A stretch of 64,000 nt of DNA from Arthrobacter sp. AQ5-06 (GTDB lineage: Bacteria > Actinomycetota > Actinomycetes > Actinomycetales > Micrococcaceae): the NCBI RefSeq assembly GCF_003287955.1, contig NZ_QMKP01000001.1, forward strand, positions 186,001 to 250,000, read 5' to 3'. The notes beneath the pieces are model-generated. The model worked only from the letters and a program-made list of their open reading frames with translations, made no database searches and was not told the DNA's origin. Each line of letters opens with the position of its first letter. Position 1 is the stretch's first letter. The position numbers and the translations under genes were made by a program. Shown piece by piece: positions 1 through 10,204 of the stretch.

Positions 1-787
1 CGAACGCAACGGCTCCGCGGAGAACGAAGTCAGCTACAGCTACAACGCCAGCAACGGGACAAACGGCCCTATCACGCCAGGACAGACCATTGGCGGCTTC
101 ACGAACGGCACCGCGGTGAGCATCACCGTCATTGCCAACTCTGGCGTGGCGCCAAGCTCGAACGCCAGCGCCCCGGCTTCCGCCACTCCGTACGGTTCAC
201 CCGGCACGCCGTCGGCATCAGGCCAAGACGGCGGCATGAACCAGAAATCACTGTCCTTGAACTGGTCGTCCCCGTCGACGTCCACCAACGACGTCGCCCG
301 GACCCTGATCAGCGTTGATGGCGGTGGCTGGGAGAGTGTGGCTCCGTCCGGAAGCCGGACCATCAACACCGCCGGCTTTAGCGAGCAGCATTCCATCGCC
401 GTGAAGACCGTCAACTCCCTGAACACTGAGAGCGCGGTGGTTGCGGCGACGGCAAGGTCCGGCGCCCAAGGCGAGTGGACCACTCGGCTGGTGACCGGCA
501 CGAGTCTGCAGCGGTCCTGCACTTTCACCATTGGTGGAACCAACTACAACCCGGCCAACAACACCTGCGACGGGCAATCGACCAATGTCCCACCGTGGTT
601 CTACGTTGTGTCGCAGGACCTGATTGTCGTCAGGTGCTACATCGTCCAGAACGACAACTGGTCAGGTGCGCCGGACCAGCCCCACTACCGGGTCGAGCAG
701 GGCTCCGCCCGCAACGTGGGACGCTACGTGTATTCAGGGCACACAACGCTGGGCGTTCCGGGCAGCAACGGCGTGCCACTGTGCTGA
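1..787 (+). CDS. Fn3-type surface protein, C-terminal part (5' end outside window)
   Basis: This is the 3' end of a gene that begins before the window; the frame is open from base 2 to a TGA at 785-787. It reads through one fibronectin-type-III-like module (ERNGSAENEVSYSYNAS) and the start of another with a GGGW motif. It ends in a Cys-containing tail (SCTF, NTCDG, VVRCY, final LC). The Fn3 part is clearly paralogous to the last Fn3 modules of the giant protein at 1680-7757, but the tail is unrelated to that protein's tail. It is probably the cell-surface partner of the downstream ESX-like locus, though its function is unknown. No signal or anchor can be seen because the N-terminus is missing. 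It could be a full-length paralog or itself a remnant. Confidence 0.75.
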   Translation, partial: ERNGSAENEVSYSYNASNGTNGPITPGQTIGGFTNGTAVSITVIANSGVAPSSNASAPASATPYGSPGTPSASGQDGGMNQKSLSLNWSSPSTSTNDVARTLISVDGGGWESVAPSGSRTINTAGFSEQHSIAVKTVNSLNTESAVVAATARSGAQGEWTTRLVTGTSLQRSCTFTIGGTNYNPANNTCDGQSTNVPPWFYVVSQDLIVVRCYIVQNDNWSGAPDQPHYRVEQGSARNVGRYVYSGHTTLGVPGSNGVPLC

Positions 788-1018
788 GCCGCAGGCGATC
801 TGCGTGTTTATCCAGTTGTTGGGGTATCACGCTATAGTCGTCTGTGGCGGCCGGAGCGTTCTACAGCCTTGAGGGAGACCTCAACGGATGGCCGTCAGAT
901 CCAGCAATATTATTCCGGCGTCTCTACGGGGGAGTGGCGGAGTTTCACGGCCCGCGGTGGCTACCGCAGGCAAGGTAGCTGCCATACGGCAGTTGTGATT
1001 TCAGGGGAATAGAAAGCT

Positions 1019-1683
1019 GTGACAACTCTGCTGGGGAAGCTTGGTCTCAAGAAGCCGCACATCAAACTGATCACCGGCACCGCGTTTGGTGCCGCGGTGG
1101 CTGTTTTGGTGACCGGTGCTGTGCTGTATCCGTGGTTTAAGACCACTGAGGTGGAGTTGAACGACGGCGGTGTTGTCAGTAAGTCCAATAACGCCGTGGG
1201 CCGGCTGAATTATCCCTCCCGTGTCCTTGATGGTGCGGTGACGCCGGCGAGTACAACGTTCGACATTCTTCAGAGCGCAGGGGATGTGTTTGTGGATGAT
1301 GAGACGGGTTCGACGTTGAACCAGGTTTCGCCGGCGAACATGCGCCTGGGCGGGGACAAGCAGCTGCCGCGGACACCGGGGGAACGGGGCGGCAGGTGAC
1401 CATCAACTTCAAGGAGCTGACGGCCGCCGAACGTAACGGTTCGGCGTATAGCGAGGTCAGCTACAACGCCAGCACCGGCCAGAGCGGTCCGATCAGGCCC
1501 GGGCAGACCGTGAGCGGCTTCACGAACGGTACGTCCACCTCCATCACGGTGGGGGAGCGCTCCCCATCGCGCCCGCCATCCTGCTTCTGTAGGCTGACGC
1601 GGGAACAGAGAGCCCTATGCCGGCTCTTTGGACAATTTGGCCGGGGGGCCGCCACAAATTTCAGGGGAATCGAAACGCTGTGA
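1019..1683 (+). pseudogene. Truncated, frameshifted remnant of the giant Ig/Fn3 surface-protein gene
   Basis: From a GTG at 1019 the frame encodes an N-terminus nearly identical to that of the giant protein (LLGKLGLKK, then KTTEVELNDGG and SPANMRLGGDKQLP). It lacks two residues of the intact copy (the WV of GGVWVV). At about 1369-1372 the homology jumps to an Fn3 module (DTGGTGRQVTINF) in a different frame, so translation from 1019 stops at 1397-1399. The Fn3 piece matches the copy at 1-115 and fades out near 1552, at a perfect GGGGAGCGCTCCCC palindrome (1552-1565). The leader TTTCAGGGGAAT at 999-1010 is repeated before the intact gene at 1659-1670. A large internal deletion of a tandem paralog explains this best. 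A short peptide of about 126 residues with one membrane segment could still be made. Confidence 0.8.
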
Positions 1684-4600
1684 CATCACTGCTAGGGAAG
1701 TTCGGTCTCAAGAAGCGCCACAACAAGATCGTTACCGGGTCGGCCTTTGCCGCGGTCGGCGCCGTGTTGGTTGCCGGTGCGATCATCTATCCGGGGTTTA
1801 AGACCACTGAGGTGGAGTTGAACGACGGCGGCGTGTGGGTAGTCAGCAAATCCAAGAATGCCGTGGGGCGGCTGAATTATCCGTCGCGGGTTTTGGATGG
1901 TGCAGTCACGCCTGCGAGCACCACTTTCGACATTCTCCAGAACGCCGGGGAAGTGTTCGTGGATGATGAAACGGGTTCGACGTTGAACCAGGTTTCTCCG
2001 GCGAACATGCGCCTTGGCGGGGACAAGCAGTTGCCGGGTTCGGCGGATGTGAGCTTCGGTGCCAGCGTGATCTCCGTGACGGACGCCGCATCAGGCAAGG
2101 TCTGGGCTGTGTCGCCGTCCACCGTTAATGGTTTTGACCAGGAAGCATCCGAGCCTGTGATGGTCGGTTCCGAAGGCCTGGTGTCCGCAGTGGGTACCGA
2201 TGACCGGATCTACAGCGCCGATCCCAAGTCGGGTGCTGTGACGGTCACGTCGGTGGACGCCAATGGCGAAGTGGTCTCCAGCGATGCCAGTACCTGGGGT
2301 GATTTGAAGGGTGCGGGGGATCTGCAGATCACGGTGGTGGGGGATAAGCCGGTGGTGTTGGATGCTGCTGCGGGGAAGTTGTTCCTGCCGGGCGGTAAGC
2401 GCCTGCAGTTGGATAATGCGCGGGATGCGAGGTTGCAGCAGGGCGGCCCGGCGAGTGATTTTGTGGCGGTTTCGACGCAGAAGGCGTTGTTGAAGCAGCC
2501 GTTGGATGGGTCGACGGCGAAGACGGTCACCTTTGATGGTGAGGGTGTGCCGGCGGCTCCGGTGCAGCTGGCAGGGTGTGTGCATGCGGCGTGGTCCGGG
2601 GCGAACAAGTATGTCCGGGACTGTGTCAATGATGCTGATGATAAGAACGTGGATGTGCCTAAGGCGAGTGCGTCGCCGTCGTACGTTTTCCGGGTGAACC
2701 GGGACCTGGTGGTCCTGAACGATGTGAACTCCGGGAATGTGTGGCTGGTGAACCAGAACATGCAGCTGGTGAACAACTGGGACGACGTTGTTCCGCCCAA
2801 GAACGAATCCGATGAGCAGGACCAGGAATCGGCGGACAACAACACCATCAACGTCCTGCCGGACCGCACCAAACCGAACCGGCCGCCGGAAACCAAACCG
2901 GACACCCTGGGCGTTCGTCCGGGGCGGACCACCATCCTCAGCGTCCTGGACAACGATTCGGATCCCGACGGCGACGTCCTGACCGCCGCCGTCGGCGATT
3001 CCGGGCCCAAAGCCGGAACGCTGGAAAGGATCTACGGCGGCACCGCGTTCCAGATCTCCGTTCCCGCCGACGCCAGGCCCGGAGCCGAGACGTTCAGCTA
3101 CAACGCCGCCGATGGCCGGGGACTTTCAGCCGGGGGACAGGTCAGCCTCAACGTGGTGGGACCGGATGAAAACAAGGCGCCTGTCTTCAAGCGCGGCGGA
3201 GACTCCACCACCATGCTGGTGGAACAGGGCAAGACCGTCAGCCAGAACATCCTCACCGACTGGGTGGATCCCGACGGCGACGACCTGGTCCTGCTCGAGG
3301 CCAAGGCTGACAACGACCAGGACCAGGTCAAGGTCCGCCGAGACGGCCTGCTGACGTTCCAGGACTCCGGAGCCACCGCCGGCAAGAAAAACGTACAAGT
3401 CACCATCTGGGACGGCCGGGCAACGGTCACCGGGAAAGTTGTAGTGAACGTTCAGCCGCCGGGTGCCCTGGCGCCGGTGGTCAACGCCGATCACGTGACT
3501 GCCGTGGTGGGCCAGGACCTGGTCATCGCGCCCCTGAAGAACGACGTCGATCCCAACGGCGGTGCCCTCCGCCTGGCGCAGGTGGAGGCCAATGGTCCTG
3601 CCGAACTGGGCCCCGTCACCGACGGCGGTACCTTCACGTTCCGGAGCACCACACCCGGTCCCGTCTACCTGACCTACATCGCCAGCAACGGCCCGCAGAG
3701 CAGCCAGGGCCTGATCCGTGTTGACGTGGAGTCCGGCAAGGACGCCGGTGACCCTGTGGCCGTGCATGACGTTGCGCTTATGCCCACCGGAGGCAGCGTG
3801 CTGCTGGACCCGCTGGCGAATGACTCGGATCCGTCGGGCGGCGTGCTGGTGCTGCAGTCCGTGAAACTCCCGGACAACACCACGGCTTCGGTCAGCGTGA
3901 TTGACCACAGTGTCCTGCGCATCACCGATGTCCTGGGCACGAAGGACCCGTTCCTTTTTGAATACACCATGTCCAACGGCAAGAAGTCAGCCACCGGCAG
4001 CGTCTCCGTGGTCCCCGTCCCGGCTCCCGCCGTCGTCGAAGCACCCCAGCCCAAACCGGACGAAGTGAACGTCAGGGTCAACGACGTCGTCACCATCCCT
4101 GTGCTGGACAACGACACCCACCCACAAGGCCAGCAGCTGACCGTTGATCCGGTCCTGCCGCAGGGCGTGGACGAACTCGATGGCAAGAGCTTCGTCTCGG
4201 AAAACACGCTGCGGTTCATTGCAGGATCCCAGCCCAAGACGGTACGGGCCATCTACAACGCCGTGGACCCGCAGGGGCAGAAGAGCGCCGCCGCGGTCAC
4301 CATCCACATCCTTCCGCTGGAGGGGGCCGAGAACTCCCGGCCGCAACCGCGGAACCTGACTGCCCGCGTAGTGGCTGCCGGGTCGGTTCGTATCCCGGTT
4401 CCGCTGGACGGCATCGATCCGGACGGCGACTCCGTGCAGTTGACCGGTATCGACAGCACCCCGGCCTTGGGAACCGCCACCGTGGGCAGCAACTTCATCG
4501 ACTTCACCGCTGCCGGCGACGGCGCCGGAACTGACACGTTCCGCTACAAGGTGGTGGACCGCCAGGGTGCCGTCAATACCGGAACAGTGACGGTGGGCAT

Positions 4601-7600
4601 AGCCCCGCGGGGTGAGACCAACCAGAACCCCACCCCCGTCGATGATGAGGTCAAGGTCCGGCCGGGACGGCAGATCGCTGTCGACGCCACCGGCAACGAC
4701 ACCGATCCCGACGGCGACATCATCCGCATCCTCACAGACGGTATCGAGGCAGACGACGCCCTCCAAGCCACCGTCAGCAAGACCAGCGGCCGCATCATCC
4801 TGACCGCTCCCGGCGCCGCCGGGACGGTCAACGTCCGGTACTCGATCGCCGACGACCGCGACGCCACCGCCCAAGCCACTATCCGCGTAGTAGTGGACAA
4901 CGAGGTTCCGCTGAAGGCACCCATTGCCCGCGACGACCGGGTCACCTCGGCCCAGACGATGGGGAAGACTGCCGTGGACGTGCCCGTCCTGAAGAACGAT
5001 GAAGACCCCGACGGCGTCGGCGAGAACCTTAAGCTGAGCACCGAGTCCCTTACTGCACGCCCGGGGCCTGACGGCACCATGCTCGTGGATCTGACCGAGC
5101 AGCCGCAGCTGATTCCGTACACCGTCGAAGACGTGGACGGCCAGAAGTCCACAGCCATCATCTGGGTGCCGGGGCTGGGGCAGCAGGTTCCCACCCTCGC
5201 AAAAGACGAGGTTATTGAGGTCATTGCCGGACAATCCGTGAACGTCGACCTCAAGGAATGGGTCAAGGTCCGGGAGGGCCGCTCACCGCGCCTGACGCAG
5301 ACGGACCGGATCAGGCTCATCGGTTCGGATGGCAGCAACCCGGTTTCCGGCGACGGAACGGCGCTGAAGTACACGGCCGGCGTTGACTACGTGGGCCCGG
5401 GATCGCTGAGCTTTGAGGTTACCGACGGCACCGCCGTTGACGATCCTGCAGGGCTGAAATCCACCCTCAGCATCCGCTCGAAGGTACTGCCTGACCCCAA
5501 CCGCAACAACCCACCGGAACTCTTGGGCGCGAACGTTGACGTGCCGAAGGGCGAGTCTGCGGACCTGGACCTGAGCCGGCTGACGTCGGACCCCGACAGG
5601 GACGATCTGGACAACATGAAATATGAACTGGTGGGCGGCAGCCCGGCCAGTTTCAACGCCCGGATAGACGGCAAGATCCTCAAGACATCCGTGGGCGGCT
5701 CCACGGCCACAGGCACCGCCGGTGCGGTCCAGATCAAGGCCAAGGACTCGCGCGGACTGGAGGCAACCGCTACTTACCAGCTGGCCGTCATTGCCTCCAA
5801 CCGGCCCAAACCGGTTGCGAACGACGACCTGGAGCCGAACGCAGCCGCCGGGAAGCCGGTCACCGTCAAGGTCCTGGCCAACGACTCGAACCCGTTCCCC
5901 GAAACTGCGTTGAAGATCATTGCCGCCGGGACCGAAACCGGCAGCGGCAATGTGGAGGTCTCCGGCGACTCGGTGCTGGTGACCCCTGCTCCCGGCTTCT
6001 CCGGGTCCATGGTGGTCTCCTACACGGTTGCGGACAAGACGGAGGAAGCCTCACGGCAGGCCACGGCCCGCATCCGGCTCACTGTCAAGGACAAGCCGCT
6101 GGCACCCACCACGCCGCAGGCCCAGAGCGTCGGGGACCAGACGGCCCTGCTGAACTGGTCGGCGCCGGCAGACCGTGGCTCACCGATCACCAAATACACG
6201 GTGTACGGCGCAGGCTTCAGGCAGGACTGCCCGGCCAACACCTGCACTTTGAACGGGCTGGTCAACAACACGAAGTACACGTTCGAGGTCACTGCCACGA
6301 ACGAGTTCGGCGAATCGGACCGGTCTCCGGCCTCCGCGGAGATCCGCCCCGACGTCAAGCCGGACACCCCGCTTGCGCCAGGGCTCAAGTTCGGCGACAA
6401 GCAGCTGACCGTCACCTGGGTGGCTCCTGCCAGCAAGGGCTCGCCAGTCAAGTCCTACGACCTGGAGATCTCTCCCGCGCCGCCGGGACAGAACGCGCAG
6501 ATCCAGAACCTGACCGCGGTCAGCTACGTCTGGAAGGGACTGCAGAACGGTGTGTCCTACAAGGTGCGAGTCCTGGCGCGGAACGACGCCAAGGACCCGT
6601 CCGAGTGGAGCGCGTATTCCGCGGCTGAAGTCCCGGCCGGTGTGCCGGCCACACCGGCCGCCCCGACGGCGTCGCAGGCTGGGGCCGTGGGAGCGGAAAG
6701 CCAGCTCAAGGTCAGCTGGACCGCTCCAAACAACAATGGTGACGCGATCTCGGCCTATACACTCACCACCCTGCAGGGTGGTGCGGTCGTTGCCACCCAG
6801 CCTGTAGCTTCCGGCACCACGCAGAACGTCACGGTGGCCAACTCCGAGACCAACTACACCTTCACCGTTTCCGCCACCAACAAGGCGGGCACGTCGGGCA
6901 CCAGCGCCCAGTCCGCTGCCATCAGGGCGGCGGGAAAGCCTGGCCAGGTGAGCAGCGGAACAGTGGCTGACACCGGCACCAGCGGCCAGCTCCGGGTGAC
7001 ATTTACGCCACTGACGCAGGCCCAACGGAACGGATCAACGGAGACGGAGATCCAGTACTCGTACAACGCGGACGGCAAGTCGGGAAGTATTGCCGCCGGC
7101 GGTGGGACCATCGGAGGGATGACGAACGGCAGGGACATCACAGTGACCATCATTGCCACGTCCACCAAGAACAACGTTGCGGGCGACGCCAAGGCCATCG
7201 GCACGGGCAATCCGTACGGACCGCCGAACGCGCCCAACGTCGACGGCCGGACCTCGGCTCAGGGTGACGGCGACGTTCACTGGACTTGGAATAATCCGAC
7301 CACCAATGGCCGCCCGCTGGACCACTTCGAGGTCAGCTACGAAGGAGGCGGCTGGACCAGTGTTGGCCTGGCAAACCGCTACGACCGGGCGGCCGGCGGC
7401 TGGGATCAGGTCCGAACCCTGAAGGTCCGTGCAGTGACCGCTGCAGCGGGTCCTGCCGGTCAGGCTAACTCGCGTTCCGGAGCGGACCCCACACCCCCGC
7501 CGCCCGCATCTCAGATCCAGGCGCACAACAGCACCTGCCCCGGTAAGCCCGGCCAAACGGACACCTACAATCCGAGCGGTCCATCGTGTGGCGTGGGCTG

Positions 7601-7757
7601 GGTCGAACGATCCGAGGGCAGGCTGACCATCAATTGCACCAAGGACATCTACGGCAACGGAACGCCCTGGTTCCGGGTAACCGAAGGCAGCCACCCCGAC
7701 TGGTTCGTGAAATCCACCACCGTGGATATCTACGGACCACGGCCCGGAGGCTGCTGA
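1680..7757 (+). CDS. Giant membrane-anchored Ig/cadherin-like and Fn3 repeat protein of the ESX-like locus
   Basis: A 2025-residue protein. I place the start at GTG 1680, because an AGGGGAA ribosome site lies 11 bases upstream and this context is conserved before the remnant copy at 1019; a frame-compatible ATG at 1617 is not conserved. Residues about 17-37 form one membrane segment with a basic cytoplasmic tail (KKRHNK). Residues 60-370 look like a beta-propeller-type region. About ten modules of roughly 90 residues follow, from residue 424 on, each marked by NDxDPDG-type motifs (for example NDSDPDGD) typical of tandem Ig/cadherin-like domains. About five Fn3 domains occupy 1474-1930, and a Cys-containing tail ends the protein. 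It should be a long extracytoplasmic rod. Its place at the head of the MoxR-DUF58-kinase-EccC-like operon suggests a structural or adhesive envelope part of that system. Exact function is unknown. Confidence 0.9.
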   Translation: MTSLLGKFGLKKRHNKIVTGSAFAAVGAVLVAGAIIYPGFKTTEVELNDGGVWVVSKSKNAVGRLNYPSRVLDGAVTPASTTFDILQNAGEVFVDDETGSTLNQVSPANMRLGGDKQLPGSADVSFGASVISVTDAASGKVWAVSPSTVNGFDQEASEPVMVGSEGLVSAVGTDDRIYSADPKSGAVTVTSVDANGEVVSSDASTWGDLKGAGDLQITVVGDKPVVLDAAAGKLFLPGGKRLQLDNARDARLQQGGPASDFVAVSTQKALLKQPLDGSTAKTVTFDGEGVPAAPVQLAGCVHAAWSGANKYVRDCVNDADDKNVDVPKASASPSYVFRVNRDLVVLNDVNSGNVWLVNQNMQLVNNWDDVVPPKNESDEQDQESADNNTINVLPDRTKPNRPPETKPDTLGVRPGRTTILSVLDNDSDPDGDVLTAAVGDSGPKAGTLERIYGGTAFQISVPADARPGAETFSYNAADGRGLSAGGQVSLNVVGPDENKAPVFKRGGDSTTMLVEQGKTVSQNILTDWVDPDGDDLVLLEAKADNDQDQVKVRRDGLLTFQDSGATAGKKNVQVTIWDGRATVTGKVVVNVQPPGALAPVVNADHVTAVVGQDLVIAPLKNDVDPNGGALRLAQVEANGPAELGPVTDGGTFTFRSTTPGPVYLTYIASNGPQSSQGLIRVDVESGKDAGDPVAVHDVALMPTGGSVLLDPLANDSDPSGGVLVLQSVKLPDNTTASVSVIDHSVLRITDVLGTKDPFLFEYTMSNGKKSATGSVSVVPVPAPAVVEAPQPKPDEVNVRVNDVVTIPVLDNDTHPQGQQLTVDPVLPQGVDELDGKSFVSENTLRFIAGSQPKTVRAIYNAVDPQGQKSAAAVTIHILPLEGAENSRPQPRNLTARVVAAGSVRIPVPLDGIDPDGDSVQLTGIDSTPALGTATVGSNFIDFTAAGDGAGTDTFRYKVVDRQGAVNTGTVTVGIAPRGETNQNPTPVDDEVKVRPGRQIAVDATGNDTDPDGDIIRILTDGIEADDALQATVSKTSGRIILTAPGAAGTVNVRYSIADDRDATAQATIRVVVDNEVPLKAPIARDDRVTSAQTMGKTAVDVPVLKNDEDPDGVGENLKLSTESLTARPGPDGTMLVDLTEQPQLIPYTVEDVDGQKSTAIIWVPGLGQQVPTLAKDEVIEVIAGQSVNVDLKEWVKVREGRSPRLTQTDRIRLIGSDGSNPVSGDGTALKYTAGVDYVGPGSLSFEVTDGTAVDDPAGLKSTLSIRSKVLPDPNRNNPPELLGANVDVPKGESADLDLSRLTSDPDRDDLDNMKYELVGGSPASFNARIDGKILKTSVGGSTATGTAGAVQIKAKDSRGLEATATYQLAVIASNRPKPVANDDLEPNAAAGKPVTVKVLANDSNPFPETALKIIAAGTETGSGNVEVSGDSVLVTPAPGFSGSMVVSYTVADKTEEASRQATARIRLTVKDKPLAPTTPQAQSVGDQTALLNWSAPADRGSPITKYTVYGAGFRQDCPANTCTLNGLVNNTKYTFEVTATNEFGESDRSPASAEIRPDVKPDTPLAPGLKFGDKQLTVTWVAPASKGSPVKSYDLEISPAPPGQNAQIQNLTAVSYVWKGLQNGVSYKVRVLARNDAKDPSEWSAYSAAEVPAGVPATPAAPTASQAGAVGAESQLKVSWTAPNNNGDAISAYTLTTLQGGAVVATQPVASGTTQNVTVANSETNYTFTVSATNKAGTSGTSAQSAAIRAAGKPGQVSSGTVADTGTSGQLRVTFTPLTQAQRNGSTETEIQYSYNADGKSGSIAAGGGTIGGMTNGRDITVTIIATSTKNNVAGDAKAIGTGNPYGPPNAPNVDGRTSAQGDGDVHWTWNNPTTNGRPLDHFEVSYEGGGWTSVGLANRYDRAAGGWDQVRTLKVRAVTAAAGPAGQANSRSGADPTPPPPASQIQAHNSTCPGKPGQTDTYNPSGPSCGVGWVERSEGRLTINCTKDIYGNGTPWFRVTEGSHPDWFVKSTTVDIYGPRPGGC

Positions 7758-7847
7758 TGCCGGCCGCCGGGATGATCGCCGGACACGGCGGGACCCGACC
7801 GGGTCACGCGACGATTTTTCACCAAGAACAGAAAAGGACCAAACTTC

Positions 7848-8819
7848 ATGACCATGACCACCGAGCAGGCCGAATGGTTTGCAGGCACTTTCGACAAGCT
7901 CGTTGCCAATGTGGGGCAGGCGGTGCTCGGCAAGGACCACGTCATCCGGCTCACCTTCACCGCGATGCTGGCGGAGGGTCATGTGCTGTTCGAGGATGCT
8001 CCCGGCACCGGCAAGACCATGCTGGCCCGGGCAATGGCCGCCACCGTGCAGGGGTCCAATAACCGCATCCAGTTCACCCCCGACCTCCTGCCCTCGGACG
8101 TCACAGGTGTGACCATCTACGACCAGAAAACGCAGAAGTTCGAGTTCCACAAGGGGCCCATCTTCAACAACATCGTCCTGGCCGATGAGATCAACCGTGC
8201 TTCGCCGAAGACGCAGTCGGCACTGCTGGAGGTTATGGAGGAATCCCGGGTCACCGTGGATGGGGTCACCTACGAAGCCGGCCGGCCGTTTATGGTGATG
8301 GCCACGCAGAACCCGATCGAGCAGGCAGGTACCTACCGCCTGCCGGAGGCGCAGCTGGACCGATTCCTGATCAAGACCTCGATTGGATATCCGGACCACG
8401 CCTCAACGGTCCAGCTGCTCGGCGGCTCGAACCTGAAGGACCGCTCCAAGGAGATCTCCGCAGTTATTACCACCCAGGCCGTGGCGGACATGGCCGACCT
8501 CGCTGCCACCGTGCACGTGGACACGGCGGTCCTCGAATACATTTCCCGGCTCTGCGAAGAGACCCGCAGCGCGCCTGAGACCCGGTTGGGCGTTTCCGTA
8601 CGTGGCGCCATCGCCATGGTCCGCGCCGCTAAGGTCTGGGCCGCGGGGCAGGGACGCAACTTCGTCCTGCCTGACGACGTCAAGGAACTGGCCACCGTTG
8701 TATGGACCCACCGGTTTGTCATGGATCCGGAGGCTGAGTTCTCCGGTGCCACCCCCGAGGCCGTCCTGGCCCGCGTACTGTCCGACGTCGCGGCACCTCA
8801 GCAGCGCGCCGCCGTCTGA
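7848..8819 (+). CDS. MoxR-family AAA+ ATPase
   Basis: A 323-residue cytoplasmic AAA+ ATPase of the MoxR/RavA type. Walker A is APGTGKT at about residues 51-57, Walker B is IVLADEINRAS near residue 110, and sensor 1 is ATQNPIEQAGTY. Length and motif order are those of full-length MoxR proteins, which act as chaperones maturing or assembling protein complexes and are often encoded beside DUF58 and transglutaminase-like proteins, as here. The start is ATG 7848, with AAAAGGA about 10 bases upstream. It lies 90 bp after the giant gene, and the next gene starts 53 bp downstream. Its likely job is ATP-driven assembly or activation of an envelope or secretion component from this operon; the client is inferred only from context. 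Confidence 0.93.
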   Translation: MTMTTEQAEWFAGTFDKLVANVGQAVLGKDHVIRLTFTAMLAEGHVLFEDAPGTGKTMLARAMAATVQGSNNRIQFTPDLLPSDVTGVTIYDQKTQKFEFHKGPIFNNIVLADEINRASPKTQSALLEVMEESRVTVDGVTYEAGRPFMVMATQNPIEQAGTYRLPEAQLDRFLIKTSIGYPDHASTVQLLGGSNLKDRSKEISAVITTQAVADMADLAATVHVDTAVLEYISRLCEETRSAPETRLGVSVRGAIAMVRAAKVWAAGQGRNFVLPDDVKELATVVWTHRFVMDPEAEFSGATPEAVLARVLSDVAAPQQRAAV

Positions 8820-8872
8820 CGCTCCGACCGAGTTCAAGACCACCACTGACCAGCGCGAACAAAGGCACATTT

Positions 8873-10204
8873 ATGTCCAGCAGCACTCCGTTGACCCGGC
8901 TTGCTGAACGTCTCCGGCAACCCTTCCACCGGGACGGCAGACCCACCAGTCTGCATCCATCGTCAGTCTGGGCCGAGGCAACCAGCACCGCCGCCCTCGC
9001 GCTCACGCCCGCGTGGGAGAAGGTCCGCGGCCTGTGGCTGCGCTACGTGTGGCCTGTCCTCTCGGTGGTCAGTGTCCTGGGCTGGTCTGTATTGGCCGCC
9101 TCCATCCTGCTGTGGACTGCCGGCCAGGCCTTCGGCTGGCAAGAGGCCAAAGCCTCTGCCATCGCGGCATTTGTCCTTTTCCTGATCGCCATCGGGTTCA
9201 TCCTGGGCCGGTCCTCCTACGGCGTGATCCTTGACCTTGCCCGGACCCGGGTGGCGGTGGGGGACAGTGCGGTAGGAAGCATCGCCGTCTCCAACACCTC
9301 GGCCCGGCCCCTGCTGCCGGCCGCCCTGGAACTGCCGGTGGGCAACGCCACCGCCGTCTTCCACCTGCCCCGGATGAAGCCCGCGCAGGTGCATGAGGAC
9401 CTGTTCACCATTCCGACCGCCCGCCGAGCCGTCATCGTGGTGGGACCTGTCCGCTCTGTCCGGGCCGACCCCCTGCACCTCCTTCGCCGCCAGGTGCTGT
9501 GGACAGAACCGGAGGACCTGTTCGTGCACCCGAAGACGGTGGCCCTGGCCGGTTCCGCGGCGGGATTCATCCGTGACCTGGAGGGCATGCCCACTACTGA
9601 CCTGTCCAGCGCGGACGTGTCCTTCCATGCCTTGCGTGACTACGTTCCGGGCGATGACCGGCGGCATATCCACTGGAAGACCACCGCGCGGACCAACAAG
9701 CTGATGGTGCGCCAGTTCGAGGAGACCCGGCGCGCCCACTTGGCCATCTCGCTGTCCATCAACACGGACGAGTACGCGTCAGAGCAGGAATTCGAAATGG
9801 CCATCTCCGCGGCTGCCTCGATCGGACGGCAGGCCATCCGCGAGCAGCGCGAGCTGGACGTCCTGACGCAAAAGGGGCCGCTGCGCTGCGAAACCGGGCG
9901 GAACCTATTGGACGACATGACACGGATCGCCGGGGCACCCATGCGCCGGACCGCCGTCGACCTCGCCCGGACACTGGCCGACACCGTTCCCAACGCGTCG
10001 GTGGTCTTCTTCGTGGTGGGCAGCAATGTTACACCCGCCCAGCTCCGTTCGGCCGCGGCCTCCGTGCCGCTCGGCGTCAGGAGCCTGGCCGTACGCCTCC
10101 AAATCGGTGCTGCACCGGGCCGCGCCAACATCGCGGACCTGACAGTGCTGACCCTCGGCGACCTCGCTGACCTGGCCATCGTCCTCAGAAAGGCGGCCGC
10201 ATGA
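8873..10204 (+). CDS. DUF58 domain membrane protein
   Basis: A 443-residue protein with two membrane segments (about residues 57-85 and 90-112) followed by a cytoplasmic DUF58 domain. The DUF58 signature is complete near residues 253-271 (RDYVPGDDRRHIHWKTTAR). DUF58 proteins have a von Willebrand A-like fold and are usually encoded next to MoxR ATPases, which are thought to act on them; that arrangement holds here. The start is ATG 8873. The TGA at 10202-10204 overlaps the ATG of the next gene (ATGA), which points to translational coupling. With MoxR and the transglutaminase-fold protein it makes the common three-gene module, here embedded in an ESX-like operon. Confidence 0.92.
   Translation: MSSSTPLTRLAERLRQPFHRDGRPTSLHPSSVWAEATSTAALALTPAWEKVRGLWLRYVWPVLSVVSVLGWSVLAASILLWTAGQAFGWQEAKASAIAAFVLFLIAIGFILGRSSYGVILDLARTRVAVGDSAVGSIAVSNTSARPLLPAALELPVGNATAVFHLPRMKPAQVHEDLFTIPTARRAVIVVGPVRSVRADPLHLLRRQVLWTEPEDLFVHPKTVALAGSAAGFIRDLEGMPTTDLSSADVSFHALRDYVPGDDRRHIHWKTTARTNKLMVRQFEETRRAHLAISLSINTDEYASEQEFEMAISAAASIGRQAIREQRELDVLTQKGPLRCETGRNLLDDMTRIAGAPMRRTAVDLARTLADTVPNASVVFFVVGSNVTPAQLRSAAASVPLGVRSLAVRLQIGAAPGRANIADLTVLTLGDLADLAIVLRKAAA

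Noticed and set aside
1617..1679. Upstream ATG of the giant gene at 1617
   Set aside because: The remnant copy is conserved from its GTG and its AGGGGAA leader only, which supports GTG 1680. The 21 extra residues are basic and unlike a signal sequence.
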